A DNA stretch of 26,792 nt from Rhizophagus sp. LPA8_4_AMF (taxonomy: Eukaryota > Glomeromycota > Glomeromycetes > Glomerales > Glomeraceae). Shown piece by piece: positions 1-11,442 of this stretch. The notes beneath the pieces were generated by a model, which worked only from the letters and a program-made list of their open reading frames with translations, was not told the DNA's origin and did no database searches. Location: contig JADRCO010000764.1 of the NCBI GenBank assembly GCA_021464525.1, positions 1 to 26,792 of the forward strand, read 5' to 3'. The first letter of the stretch is position 1. Every line of letters begins with the position of its first letter. The position numbers and the translations under genes were made by a program.

Positions 1-1690
1 ATAAAAAGTCATTAAAAAATTTTGGAAATCTGCATTTGCAGTATTGCGCAGATTTTTATCAAAATTGCATAAAAAAAAAGTGGCAATCTGCTAAAATCGC
101 AGATCGCCACAGATCTGAACCGAAAAAAGTTTACCGATGTAATAGTGGAAATCTAGTTGAGGTAATGAATAAGTATGTACTACTCATAGCGATTTTATCA
201 CATGAATTTTGCAGATTATTTTCAATTTTATCACATGATATAAGTACCTGTTGTGAGATTAGTTTTTGAAAAATTCTACATATTAAAATATCCTCAAATT
301 TTGCCAATCAATTAACTCAAATTAGTAATTTAAGCATATTTATTTTTACTAAAATCTATTTGTTATTGATTAACTTTTATATGTAATAACTTTTTAATTT
401 AGCGTTATCTATACATTTTTTTGATGTAAATGTCTTGGCAGATTAAAATTTCACATAATAAATATTACTCAAACTTTCCAAATTAATAAACGATAATTTG
501 ATATATATGTTTCTAAAATTTATTAAATTTTGAAGTAAAATGAGGAATTTTAATATGTATCATCTATTTAAATTAAAATCAAATATAATTCTCATAGCAA
601 AATTCTAAATAATTTGACATACATGTATGCTATGAATATGATTCTACAATCATTTGAAAGAGGAGAATAAGATCTATTCAGTAATTAAAAATTGCATTAG
701 TTGAATCACTGGTTAAAGAGTAATTTTGTCTAATATATTAATTTTCTATTTTTTTAGCCTGATCATTAATATCTCCACATGTAGTGATCAATCTGAATGA
801 TCTTTGATTTTAAAATAGAGTACAATTTTATCTTTTAAAATAATACAAAATTATTTATTTAGTATACAGTATATACATATTAAAATAAGAATACTATATC
901 ACCATTATTAAGATCTATATAAGATTTCTTAATAAACTTCTTCTTATAGAACCTTATATTTTATTCCAAAGAAAATTATTTACTCTCAAATGTTAATAAA
1001 TAAAACTAGTAAACCTTTTCCTGAAAGAAAAAATAAAATAATTTATTATTAAAAAGTTGCTCTAAAAATATTATTTTTTTACATTTTTTTTTTAAAAGAT
1101 TTATATATAGTATTATACTAAAGAAGAGTTTTTTTATGATATCTTCCTTTAAAATTAATTTGTATAATAAGCCAAACTGTTAAAAGTGTATTAAACCAAC
1201 TTTAGATATCTGTTTCCTTTGCTATAATTTTTTTTTTACTTCCTTCTTTTTTTAGTTTATTATAAGCTAAAAGATAAGATTATGCATAATTATAAGTTAT
1301 AATAGGTGTTTTTTCTATGCCTTAACTTCTGAATTACTTGTCTAATAACCAAATTATTTTGCAAAAAGTTTAAAAGGATCTTAAAGAGTCAAATGATGTA
1401 TCTGGTTATCATGGCTAAATACTTTGTAACACAGCTAAATTAAAATAATAATAACTATCATGTATTTAAAATTGGCGTAATATTTTTAATTTTAGCCATA
1501 AAAATTGTGCTCCTATACTAACTCAAAATTACACACAGGTTTCTTAACATATGCACTGTGTGTATGTACATCCTACCAGAGTTTAGAAATTATGCACTGC
1601 ATGTGATAGTTTTACACTTAACTCTGGCCAATACGTATGTTAATATCGTATACATGATGCATAAGTTAAGGATGCTTAAATTTCCAATTT
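1..1690. other. AT-rich stretch without a supported gene
   Basis: No reading frame here looks protein-coding; the 77-codon frame at 36-269 has low-complexity composition and runs through a short inverted repeat. The first 120 bases carry several copies of ATCTGC and its complement GCAGAT, including a hairpin with arms GGCAATCTGC and GCAGATCGCC (about 83-109, 9 of 10 pairs). A second small palindrome with arms TCATAGCA/TGCTATGA lies at 592-635. The remainder is A/T homopolymer and dinucleotide-rich sequence with nothing I can assign. Confidence 0.5.
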
Positions 1691-1696
1691 GTTTTT

Positions 1697-2413
1697 TTTT
1701 GAATTACATGTGTTTGTCTTGGGTCTGGATCAGGAGCAGAATTGGTCACAATCTTCAAGCATATTCAGATATGACAAAAATGGATGACGTTCCAAAACTC
1801 AATATGTTTTTGCAAGATAATTTCAATTATACGGAATGCCTTCAAAAAAAATAATTGGTCAACTTAATGTCGAGTGATTACCTATAATTTTTCAAAAGGA
1901 AATATTATAGGCTCAGTGGAATTTGATGGAGTTCTATGGGAGCAAGTGTCAAAAAGCCATCTTGTAACAGCTTGCTTTGTTTTTAGCAATCTTTTTGCTA
2001 CAATCCCAAGAATAATATGACAAGGTTTTTTGAAAAACTTTTAAATTTGAAATCTTTTTTAATACTTGTAGATTCATCAGCTGAAAAAATATTCAACTTT
2101 TTACATTGATAATAATAAACTTATGATTATTCGGGAATTATCTTAGTAGTGAATTTAAAAAGGATAAATGATTCAAACCATTCTTTGATGACTTGTCATT
2201 TTTTGAAGAGAACTTACTCAAGACAGAAGCATATGACTGTATGATTTTTATAAAAGTGTCTTATTTATAACAGACCTGGAAATCTAATTAAATTATTCAC
2301 TGAACACATGATGATATATCATTACTTAATCAGGAATATGGTGCAATACCTGATATCAAAACCAATCATGTATCGAGTATTGACTCATTAGTGGACAATA
2401 GTGGACAACGGGA
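1697..2413 (+). pseudogene. Fragments of an unrecognised decayed gene
   Basis: Several short plus-strand blocks have protein-like rather than low-complexity composition, but they lie in different frames separated by stops. One block, about 1700-1852, includes the peptide DDVPKLNMFLQDNFNYTE. A second, about 1870-2020, includes GSVEFDGVLWEQVSKSHLV. A third, about 2187-2270, includes DDLSFFEENLLKTEAYD. A fourth, about 2308-2413, includes LLNQEYGAIPDIKTNH. A possible splice acceptor (TTATAACAG) lies near 2264-2272, so some of these could be exons rather than frameshifted pieces. I do not recognise the family. The last block contains a small tandem repeat, GTGGACAATA/GTGGACAACG. Seen: the reading frames and stops. 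Inferred: that they derive from one gene. Confidence 0.25.
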
Positions 2414-2634
2414 CATTTGTTGAAGCTGATACGCGTAGTATATAGACCTGACTAATCTGGTGTGAATGTCACGAAGAATATCCATTCTATTTATTAAAAA
2501 AGCTTGTAATACGTAATCATTACCTGTTACTTTTTTACCAAGATAGTAAGAGTTTTTCACACATGTATAATATCTTATTGTAGTAATAGTAAAAAATTGT
2601 AATATTATTTTTATATTATTTTGTATGAAAAAAG

Positions 2635-2778
2635 GTATACCGTACCATTCCGAAATTAAACAACCCCCGAAAATAAGCAATCCTTACCAGAATTACGGCG
2701 ATTTTGGCCTACGTTATGATGCTCTTGGCCTGCATTATGTGCAAAATGGTTGCTTAATTTCGGAATGGTACGGTATAC
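2635..2778. mobile_element. 144-bp inverted-repeat element (MITE-like), copy 1
   Basis: The ends form a near-perfect inverted repeat: 2635-2665 matches the complement of 2748-2778 at 30 of 31 positions, and the outer 25 bases match exactly (start GTATACCGTACCATTCCG). The interior is about 80 bp, encodes nothing, and contains CCCGAAAATAAGC and TTTTGGCCTAC motifs that recur in a second element at 18338-18476. The terminal GGTATACC context would suit a TA target duplication as made by Tc1/mariner-type transposases, but the TA falls inside the palindrome, so the exact border and superfamily are not settled. Length and structure are typical of a non-autonomous miniature element. Confidence 0.85.
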
Positions 2779-5200
2779 TGTACAATGGCAAAATTACGTC
2801 TGCTTATTGAATTGATTTCCCTTTTTACATATAAATATGGTATAGAATTTGATGCAACTTCCGGAAGTAGTATACAAAATGCATATCCCCTTAAAAATCG
2901 CCGCAGCTCTCTATCTGTGAATTACTATTGGTGTATCAAATAAGGACCTATCTGTTGTAACCAAAGCGTTCTGCAAATTATGCTCATGAACGCCAGGAAT
3001 TGCAAAAAAAAAAAAGGATTTGACTTTAGTCAGGTTAATTTTATAGTTGATTGTATTTGATTTTCCTCTTATCTAAATTATTTTGCACTTTTACGAGTTC
3101 AAAGGCAGAAGAAGAATATGAGCCAATACATTTTATCCCTCTTTTGCAATGTTTAATTCCAAATTTTGACGCATTATAAAGTGTCCGTATTTCACAAAAA
3201 AAAAACTGTTACTGCCTATGTTCTTTATATTCCTTTTATGTTTTAATAGGTTATTGAGATTGCTTATTGAATAAAAATTATGTTTCTACCAGTGAAAGAC
3301 AGTTTCTGAATTTGAAAGAAACAATTTTATTAGCTGCAAAACACGTGCTTGAATTAATAAGGGCATATTTGAATGATAAAGTTATTTAGTATCAATCAAA
3401 TTATGTACTTCATATATTAATTTTTAAGGGAATAATAATATTCATTAGTCCATTGAAGGCTTTAAATCCGAAGTTGTATGCAGTCATGCAATGTCTGTCG
3501 GCATTGCATAAACCAATCAGAATGTGCAACAAATAAATCACGTAACTATTAACACGTGTATTTTTTTAATGCTTCGGTCACTTCAACGGTACCCTGCATA
3601 GTAAAAATCGAAAAGAATTTAATTTTTTTTTTTATTTTTTGAGAAAAAGAATTTTAATTATTTTGATTACCTCTTAAGAAAATATTTTTGTTTGATTTGT
3701 TTATTGATTTTATTGTTATATTAAATACGTTTTATACATTTTGAGCTTAGTTTGCTCAACTTTATCAAATTAAAATTAAAATTTTTGCTCTAAACAAAAA
3801 AAAAATGCAAAATCATTCGTTATTTTTCGTTTTTTATCTACTGAATCAATTTTTCAATTTTGCTAAATAAAGTAAGTCTAAAAATACATATTTCCTTAAA
3901 ATCGCAAAAAAAATCTTTTTTTCATATTTGGGAATTGTACGACATTTCTTATACATCATTTTCACGCCGAGAACTTTTTTACTGCACATTATTTATTCTC
4001 ACGCATTTGATTTACATCTTTGTTTATATACAACAGTTTAAATTAATTAAAATAATACATATAGATTTTTTAGAGATTTTTGATGGATGCACATTGTTAT
4101 TCTATATCATTATACTCGGATAAACTTGAAAAACCGGTACTAAACTTAATATAGTTAAATTTTTTTTTTTAGTTTTTGGAGTTAATTCTTTTTGAACATT
4201 AAACCTTATTTTGATAAAAAGCTTTTTATTTCCTATATTTGGCATTTATTATTGTTTCTTGTTCTGTAATTTAATTAATTTGACCAATTATTTATTAATC
4301 CTTTTATTCAGAGATTAATAGCATGTGGATTCCATTGTCTTCTATAGAAGGAAAAAAATTTCTTTTGAAATACTTTCATAATAAAGCTATATTAAAATCA
4401 TAAAATACCTTATTATTTTTTTTTGAGTATTAGATAAGTTTTAAATATAATTAAATAAAAAATAAAAAAAAAAAAATTTAATAAAATACAATATCTGTGG
4501 GAGTTTGGCGCAGTATCACGAGACAATTTGTGCGACAGTTGCAAAAAAGAAAAAAACATTTTTTTCTCCTTTCTATATTTGTTTGTTGTGACATTCTCAT
4601 GATTTCATGTACGCCGAAAAATTTTTTTTCCAGTTAGGAAGAAATAGTTTCTTGATGAAGTTATCAAGGATGAATTCCGAATAACTGTTCCTACAAAAAT
4701 CAAACCCTTACACTTCAAGACGATTAGAATGAAGGATATGAAATATATGAGAGATATGTAGAAAATTATAAACTACTGACCTATAAATTGAACACCTCCT
4801 GAAAGATACATTTGAAACTACCGGATAGCTTCTAAAAATAACAGAAAGAGGGAACATTGATTTTTAATGAATGAAAAATATTTTAAGTAGAAATAAGCTT
4901 TTGACATTCAGTAAAAAATTAAAATTTGGAAGTGTGAGAATTTAAAAATCAGGTATTAATCAACTCTTCTTTTTTAATACCTATATTTTTTTGAGGGGGA
5001 GAGGAGAATAAATTGGCCTGCCTAAATGAGTTGTAAATTATATTAGTCTATGCATTAAACATTGATATGGTTTAACTTTTTGGTGTCATATTTGTGTATA
5101 TTCTAAACTTATTCTATTTTCTTATTGGTCATTAAATTATTAATTTGTATCTCATACGGTACCTTAATAATACTGTATAAGAGAAAGATTAAAATTTTTG
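2779..5200. other. Long AT-rich interval without a supported gene
   Basis: I see no credible coding sequence. The 87-codon frame at 3860-4123 is rich in I, L, F and Y, as expected from AT-rich noise, and has no supporting motif. A short hairpin with arms ATGCAATG/CATTGCAT occurs near 3486-3510. Poly-A and poly-T runs are frequent, for example around 4460 and 4618. Promoters or exons of unknown genes cannot be excluded. Confidence 0.45.
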
Positions 5201-5307
5201 ATAACCGTTTTTAGCCAGAAAGTAAACTGCATATCACTGAAAGTCCAGGCGTTAAGAACCAAGATGGTAATATGTCCGATACCCTTTTAGAGGCAGGATG
5301 CACATAC

Positions 5308-6035
5308 CGTTGAATATCGATCATCCCATTACGGATATTTGTGCATGTATTTCCAAAATAAAGAAAATATTAATGCAAGAAACCTGTCAAATGTATGGAT
5401 ATTACGTATAAAGCAAAGGAAAAAGATAACTAAATAAATAAATAAATTTATATTTTTGCGTTAGCGTAATTTTTTTCTAAAAAAAGATATCAAGGCAAAA
5501 AAAAAAAAAAAATTATATAATTAAATATTTGAAATAGAGTTATATGTTGAAGAATTTTTTTTTTTGAAACCGGATTATTGAGCCGGTTATAAAGCAAGCA
5601 ACGTTTGATGTACGTTTGATGTGATTGTTTAAGAAAATGGCTGAACATGATGGTGAAATAGTATAAGAAGAGATAGATTTTGGCTCGTCTTGCATAGGAT
5701 TAAAGGTCAAACTTACCAAGAAATACTCAAAAATGCAATTAAAAAATGTAAAAACAAATAAAAGATGTGTGTTATACCGCTGTTAAATATATGAAAATGA
5801 ATAGGAAATATAAATTAGTCTATTTGCAGAATCTCGGATATAATTTTGGTAACTACTAACTACTAAAATTAAAATTTGAAACTATTTACCTCTCACAACA
5901 AATATCATAAGCTCAGTACATTCGGTAATAAATCTGGTAAAGTTCGGAAAACTATATCCCTGAGCATAGTAGCGTAATTTTTATTTTATCCTGATATAAC
6001 AAATCTTACCGAGTTTCCCTCAAATCCGAAATCTG
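5308..6035 (-). other. Conserved splice-like blocks, copy A
   Basis: On the minus strand, four short blocks are bounded by acceptor-like CAG and donor-like GTAAG/GTATG and recur in copy B. They are 6010-6035 (26 bp, between CATACAG and GTAAG), 5890-5933 (44 bp, between TTTACCAG and GTAAA), 5717-5779 (63 bp, between TTTAACAG and GTAAGT) and 5308-5383 (76 bp, between TTTGACAG and GTATGT). They would make a small multi-exon gene with introns of about 76-330 bp. Against this, the second block has an in-frame TGA in the only phase that stays open in copy B, and the fourth has a TAA where copy B has TAT. Copy A would therefore be broken, or the blocks are not coding. No protein family is recognised. 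Confidence 0.2.
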
Positions 6036-6615
6036 CTGTATGTTATTTTTTGAAGAAAATATTTTGAATATCATTAAAGAATTTAAGAATGGAAACGGGA
6101 GTACTGCGACGAAAATATTCAAAAAAAAGAGGTTTTTGTGATGGACCATAATAAATGGATTATATAGTAACAAACTTTAAAATGTTAAAATATATATTAT
6201 AACTTTTTAAAAGTGTAAATTGAAAGACACTTGTTAAAATGTACCTCATTATTGTTTTTTTTTCACTATCAATAATTTTATTAAACCAAACTTTATAAAA
6301 AGAATCTTCAAAACGGAAACGGAATCAAAAACTTTTGTGGTTTCTTCTTTTTTGCATATACTGGTATGTGCATCTTTTTCTTTATAAGCGAAATCGTAAG
6401 GAAAAAAAATGAGAATGATAACCGCAGTAACCGAAATTTCAAACCGGTCAAAGGGGAGAATGGAAAAAAGATTTTTTTTTTTTTACTTTTGTTAAAATAA
6501 ACGCCAAAATGTGTATTTATTTATTATACTTATAATATAACCTATAAAGGTTAGATCTACTTTTTTTAAAGTTTTAATTTAAAAAAGTCTTCATAATTTT
6601 AGTTTATAATATATA

Positions 6616-6858
6616 CAGTCGACCCTCTATAGTCACACATGGTCACACCTCTTTATAAGCACATTTATGTTAGAGTTAATCAAAAAAATTGGGCCTGATC
6701 GTGGTCCCTATTTTTTATTATGTGTAACATAATTATAACTGTACGTCTGTAGTCTGTACCCTTTCTATAGGCACACCCCTTGAAATATGGTGTGATTATA
6801 AAAATACTAAATACTATATGGTGAATTGGTGTGACTAAAGAGGGTGATAATTATCGGC
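6616..6858. mobile_element. About 240-bp inverted-repeat element, pogo/Tc1-like
   Basis: The left end, 6616-6638, begins CAGTCGACCCTCTATAGTC. The complementary right end is at 6829-6845 (GTGTGACTAAAGAGGGT), giving 16 of 17 matching bases over the core ACCCTCTATAGTCACAC. Further copies of the motif CTATAGGCACAC / GTCACACCTCTTTATA lie internally, so the ends have subterminal repeats. The left end follows TATA and begins CAGT, as in many TA-inserting pogo/Tigger elements; the outermost right bases are eroded. The duplicated segment lacks this sequence: there the flank resembling AGTTTATAA... continues to TGTGATTTATTCG (13508-13710 and 14617-14740). It therefore looks like an insertion made after duplication. 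Confidence 0.7.
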
Positions 6859-8122
6859 TGCATGTGATTTATTGTGTTCCCATCACATTTTAATTTTTTA
6901 ATCACTTATTTTAATTGTATTAAATTCATTATATTAAATTCCCTTAGATTATTCTTTAAATTTACTTTTTTTTTTTCTTGCATAATTTTACTTTTTCAGT
7001 CAATAAATGTTTTTCCAGAATAGAATAAATTTGTGATTTTTGAACTCTAACGTTCATTTATCACAAGCATTCCATTATGATCTACGTATTTTTTAATTTT
7101 ATTTTATAGTATTAGTTTGAATTTAATGAGAGATCTTTCATTTTTTTTTTATTTTAAAGAGTATTTTAAAAAAAAAGTCCTTCTCACATGTATAATTAAT
7201 ATTCAAGCCAATCTTACTATTGTTGAATTAAAGCTAGATCGATATTGATGCCTTTTTAAACTATGATAATAAGGAACTTCAAATTAATAGATAAAAAAAA
7301 CGCGAAATTTTAGGAAACAACTTTTCTATATTTTTTTATTATAAAATATTATAACCAGCATGAGTTATAACAAGTGGGTCTCTATATCAGATATACAATT
7401 TTTTTTTTTTTTTTGAAAATAATATCGAAAGAAATATGTATTTGATGATGATGTAGCTTCTTTTTTTCTTTTTCTTTGTATATACTACTCGTTATGTAAA
7501 ATATATCTAAATAATAGTAGATAAAATGTCTCCTTATTACGAGTTACTTAATTTATATAAGAAAGGTACCATAGTAATAATAATGATAATAAAAGAACAT
7601 GAATTGTTTTATTTATTTATTTTATATTTTACCAAAAGAACCAAATAGGGAAGAAAAAAAAATTTTTTTGAAACATTTTTTTTGACCGGACACAAGGAAG
7701 GTAAATAATAAATAAGTTGATTGACGATCATTGCAATACAGTAAAAAAAGATTCGATATGGGTAAATTTCGGCATACCGATACGTAAATATATAAGTAAT
7801 ATTTATTTATATCTATTTATTTATTTAATAAATTTTATAAAAAGTCATAAAATTAAAATAAATTATTCGTTTATAAAAGAAATTTCGAAAATTTTTGAAA
7901 TTGATTTGCCGACGATGTATATATATCTATCTAGTTGAATTTTAAGAATTTTTCGAAAGTTAGTTTTGCCAAGGTTGAATATTATCAGATAATCAGATTT
8001 TGCACACTATCTAGTTTATTAATTTTTTAAAGATAACGATGGATGTTTCGGTTAAAAGCGAAGAAAGATCGAAAGAATTAAATATTTGAAATATCATAAA
8101 CATCTTAATATTATAATGATGT

Positions 8123-8404
8123 CTAGAAGAAATTAGGCGTTCCGTTAAAAAGTTGATTGGCATATGAAACGGTAGTGACTTGTACGGGTAATTGTAAAAA
8201 TCTAAATACGTGCATTCTACGTCTCCATTCTCGTCTGCTTCTACGTCCGCGAATACAGTGTGATGAGTAAGATTGAGATGAAGTAGTTGAAGCACCAAGT
8301 TGATCGTTCAAAGAAGATTGAGATGAAGTAGCTGAAGCACCAAGTTGATCGTTCAAAGAAGAGTTAGAGAAGTTAGATTCTGTACGATGATCTCGCTGTT
8401 CCAT
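8123..8404 (-). CDS. Small hypothetical protein, 93 aa (duplicated-segment ORF, copy A)
   Basis: The frame starts MEQRDHR and ends NGTPNFF. A paralogous frame lies at the equivalent place in the second copy (15620-15892), sharing the M-(E/D)-Q-x-DHR start, a basic core (CIRGRRSRREWRRR here, [14 protein letters not shown] there) and a C-terminal IFNG/LFNG stretch. The N-terminal third contains a perfect 15-residue duplication (SSLNDQLGAS...), encoded by two 45-bp units. The arginine-rich core could be a nuclear localisation or nucleic-acid-binding patch. No membrane segment or signal peptide is evident, and no known domain is recognised. Conservation of start, length and core between otherwise diverged copies argues for coding. 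It could also be the first exon of a longer spliced gene continuing leftwards. A 95-codon frame on the same strand in another phase (8011-8298) is treated as a shadow. Confidence 0.5.
   Translation of the reverse strand: MEQRDHRTESNFSNSSLNDQLGASATSSQSSLNDQLGASTTSSQSYSSHCIRGRRSRREWRRRMHVFRFLQLPVQVTTVSYANQLFNGTPNFF
8271..8360. repeat. 45-bp tandem duplication inside the small ORF
   Basis: Units at 8271-8315 and 8316-8360 (GATTGAGATGAAGTAG then TTGATCGTTCAAAGAA) differ at one base (T/C at unit position 17). Being 45 bp, the repeat keeps the reading frame and duplicates 15 residues of the predicted protein. The paralogue at 15620-15892 lacks it, so it arose after the segmental duplication and recently, given 44 of 45 identity. 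Confidence 0.9.
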
Positions 8405-10390
8405 TGTGTATAATTTTTTATTAATGTACGGGCGTGCTAAATAATGTATGATGTGGCACTTTGTTATTCTGTAATTATTTCGGGTTTAAAAGGCTATAGT
8501 AATGTATACAGCGTATAGTCATAAATATAATTTAGAGAGAATCCTATATCTTTAAGATAGAATCTTTAGTAGAGAAGAACTAATGGAAATAGTAAAAGAA
8601 CAAAATAAAATATTGAGATTTTAGTTTACTTAAGGAGAGAAAAAAAATCTGCCAAAGCAGAAAAAAAAAAAAAAATTTTTTGAATTTTTTTTCGTTTTTA
8701 GGAGAAATGAAGAGATTTATTTATAATAAAATTTTTGATCTTCAAATTTTCTCTTAACCCGAAATGTACATTTTTTTTTTATTCATGTTTATAATATAAA
8801 ATTGTATATATTGTATTTTTTTTTTTATTCAGGTTTATATTCGATTTTTTTCTTGTATGTAGATACTCTTTTAAAATAAGGTCGGGGTACGTGGGAAGGT
8901 AATTATTTATTTTATATATATATATATATATATATAACTATATATGATTTATGGTTATATATTCCGAAAAGGGTATAGCGTAATATAAATAAAAAAAATT
9001 TTTTTTAAACTTATTTGTTGATCTGATCATTTTAAACTGGCAAAACTGGCCGAATGTAAAATAGTTAAATAAAATAAAGCAAAAAAAAAAAAAAATTTTT
9101 ATTTATTTTTTTTACTTTATTTTTATTTTTATTTTTTTATTTTAAATATTCTAAAATCGAAAATATTTTTGTTTGGTAATTTCATGGGTAAGTTTTCTCG
9201 TCTCCTAATTAAAATAATTTATATAATTCCTTTTTCAAGTTTAGCACGGATATTTATTTACATTAATATTAGTATATGTATGTATAAAAAAAAAAATGGT
9301 TTTTTTTTATAAAAAAAATTCGGTTTTTACATATAAATTTTTTTGAATGTAATAAGTATGAACTTAAATACTTTCTCTCCTTTTTTATTGTAAAAAAAGG
9401 GGGGTAAATATTTAAATGAATGTTGTTTCTTTTGTATTTGTTTTATAATTTCTAATTGTTGCACTTTCATATGCTAATGTTATGCAATCCGTTACCCAGT
9501 ATTTGTTTCCTTCTTCTCCTTTTTTGTTTTTGTTATTATCAATCTTCTTTCATTGCCATTTCTTTTTTTTTCAGATGTTATTTCTTATGTGACAACAAAA
9601 ATTTTCATTTCTCACAAGCAAATTCTTTTCTCCTCATTACCTCACTAAAAAAAACAATCAATTTAATTTATTATTATTATTATTTTCGGTTTTGTTATTT
9701 CACAATCATTTTTTAGGGTAACTAACACAATATGCATAACAAAATTTTTAGTATGATCACTAAGTACATGTCTACTTAGCTTTTTGGTACATACTGTAGG
9801 TATCACAATTGTGAATGAATACTTAAATGGTATTCTCACAAAGAAAGAAAAATAGGGGTATTGCTAGAAGAAATAATTATTATTGTAACAAAAAAAAAAA
9901 AAAATATTTTTCATTCTTTTTCTTTTCCACCGTAAAAACTAAAAAAAATTTATTGACGCTAATATTACATGATTTACTTCATACTTTTTGCATATCCTTC
10001 TCCTATCTTATTAAGCGTTTTTGATTTAGAAAAATTTATTTTATTATACTAAAAAAAACGCGCAATCTTTTTTTAAAAAAGAAACCTTTTAAACTTTTAA
10101 TACTTTAAAAGAAAAAAAAAAATAAATAAACCAAAGCAAAAAAAAAAACACTTTTTTTTTAAAAAAAAGAATCAAACTTTCTTGATTGAACATCACAAAT
10201 AAATCCTTGTACAAATGCTTCTATTTATAATAAAGGAATACATATTTTACGTGAAGAATTTTCTGTGAAAGAAATTATTAGGAAAGTAAAAAAAGAAATA
10301 ATAATAATAATAATATATCAGAAATAATTAATATGTTCTCTACTGCTCGTGTCGCACAGTTACATTAAAGGTAAGGATCGCTGTATATAC
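8405..10390. other. Low-complexity AT-rich tail of duplicated segment A
   Basis: This part is made of long A/T runs, many with an A-run directly abutting a T-run (8660-8695, 9078-9140), a (TA) microsatellite at 8913-8937, an ATT repeat near 9668-9685 and an AAT repeat near 10292-10312. The frames at 9456-9716 and 9827-10024 are rich in F, K, I and Y and look like homopolymer translation. Recognisable counterparts occur at 15930-17600. No gene is supported. Confidence 0.5.
8913..8937. repeat. (TA)n microsatellite
   Basis: An uninterrupted TA dinucleotide run of about 25 bases, followed at once by imperfect TATA-rich sequence. Similar shorter runs occur near 12343-12358, 16254-16269 and 18917-18927. 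Confidence 0.9.
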
Positions 10391-10960
10391 TCGAGAATTT
10401 TTTAATTATAAAAGATTAATTCAACTTCAAGAAAAAAAGAAAAAAAAAGGAAAAAAATTGCTCATGCTCTTTTATAGAACGCATTCACGTATTCTCTTAA
10501 AAAAGAATAGAACGTAAATGTGTGTACCCAGTACCCGAGTTAAAAAAATGATATACGTGATCTACTTGTTAATCTTTGTAATTCCTCCGAGAATATCATT
10601 ATGTAAATTACGTAAAAGAAAAACAGTTTTTGCAGTATTATATAATGGAGCAACATCGTACAAATAATTTTTAAAATGGAAAAAATCGGTAAATACGAAA
10701 AAATTTGAAAAAGATTGTCAACGATATTTGAGATATACAGTATGTCATATCCAGATTTGACATATTAATGGATTCACGAAATTAGAATAACGATTTCGAA
10801 TTATTTGAATATTTGAATTAAACATAAGCGAAAGGATGATATTTGAGTAGCAGAAACTCCACAAGTTGGTTGTGTTGGAAAAGGAAGCAAACTTTTTTAT
10901 GCAATTTTAAAATTGGTATGTTTTAAAAAAAATTTTTTTATTTCCCTTTAATTTTCGTCA

Positions 10961-11328
10961 TTATCTGCTACTTTTTTTTTTACTAGTTCTCTGTACCAAA
11001 GAAAAAATATAGATTTTAGCAAGATCCCATCGTCCTATATTAATCGAATTCTTAGTAAACAAACAAATCGTTAGACTTGTTTCCTTTCTAACACAATCAA
11101 CTTGTGAACCCAAAACGTAATTAAACGTTTTCTTCTGCGCGTAAGGTAGATTCTTGTTTGAGTTGGTTGTTAGCAATATTTATCATCGTAGCCAAGATTG
11201 TTATTTATTCCATGTTGAGGTTGTTTGAGATAGTTGTTTAAAATACGATGAACTTTTCTGAGTCTCTTTTGTTCATATTTATTGAAAGATATCAAATTGT
11301 TTGCAAACCGAGATAATATCAGTATCAT
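10961..11328 (-). CDS. Weak small ORF pair, possibly one broken or spliced gene
   Basis: In the spacer between the two large duplicates, base composition becomes more balanced. The minus strand has a 52-codon frame at 11170-11328 (start MILILSRFANN, then a basic helical stretch NKYEQKRLRKVHRILNNYL, end GYDDKYC). A frame of 71 codons overlaps its end in another phase (10961-11176, start MLTTNSNKNLP). The first frame also stays open past its stop for about 30 codons (ITFWVHKLIVLE), so a decayed or frameshifted gene is possible. The MILILSRF start is only the first Met in an open stretch extending further upstream. No family is recognised and no second copy exists in the window. Coding status is doubtful. 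Confidence 0.22.
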
Positions 11329-11409
11329 CAAAAGTTTGGGTAGCAGAATAAATAGCTATTCCGTATTTTCGTTACTTATCTTTGGAGTTAACATTGACGT
11401 TAGAGTTGC

Positions 11410-11442
11410 TTAGGGTTAGGTAAGCATTGGTTTAGGGTTAGA
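11410..11442. repeat. Two telomere-like TTAGGG patches
   Basis: TTAGGGTTAGG (11410-11420) and TTTAGGGTTAGA (11431-11442) each contain one and a half TTAGGG units, 10 bases apart. TTAGGG is the common fungal telomere unit. The patches are too short to be a telomere; chance or a filled break are both possible. Confidence 0.4.

Larger units (their letters stand above)
5200..10860. repeat. Segmental duplication, copy A (about 5.7 kb)
   Basis: This segment matches, in the same order and orientation, 11990-17600 and then 21290-21840. Anchors visible by eye include 5371-5425 with 12211-12266 (ACCTGTCAAATGTAT), 6007-6031 with 12901-12925 (CGAGTTTCCCTCAAATCCGA), 6338 with 13215 and 14142 (TTGTGGTTTCTTC), 7989 with 15545 (AATCAGATTTTGCA), 8574 with 15976 (AGAGAAGAACT then TGGAAATAGT), 10049-10140 with 17360-17460, and 10560-10840 with 21590-21830. 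Similarity is patchy, high in some blocks and lost in others, as expected for an old duplication in AT-rich DNA. Boundaries are approximate to about 100 bp. Confidence 0.8.

Noticed and set aside
2366-2680. Minus-strand 104-codon frame
   Set aside because: It runs out of the inverted-repeat element at 2635-2778 into flanking DNA; the start of the protein is only the element end translated.
2625-2810. Plus-strand 61-codon frame
   Set aside because: It is a translation of the inverted-repeat element itself; the ISEWYGI and YHSEIK ends are the two strands of the same terminal repeat.
7717-7938. Plus-strand 73-codon frame
   Set aside because: The paralogous region near 15380 keeps only the first few codons (IDDHC) and then stops; composition is AT noise.
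8011-8298. Minus-strand 95-codon frame overlapping the small ORF
   Set aside because: The paralogous segment does not preserve this phase, while the overlapping frame at 8123-8404 is preserved in start, core and end.
9456-10024. Two plus-strand frames of 86 and 65 codons
   Set aside because: They are dominated by F, L, Y and K from T and A runs, with no conserved counterpart in the second copy.
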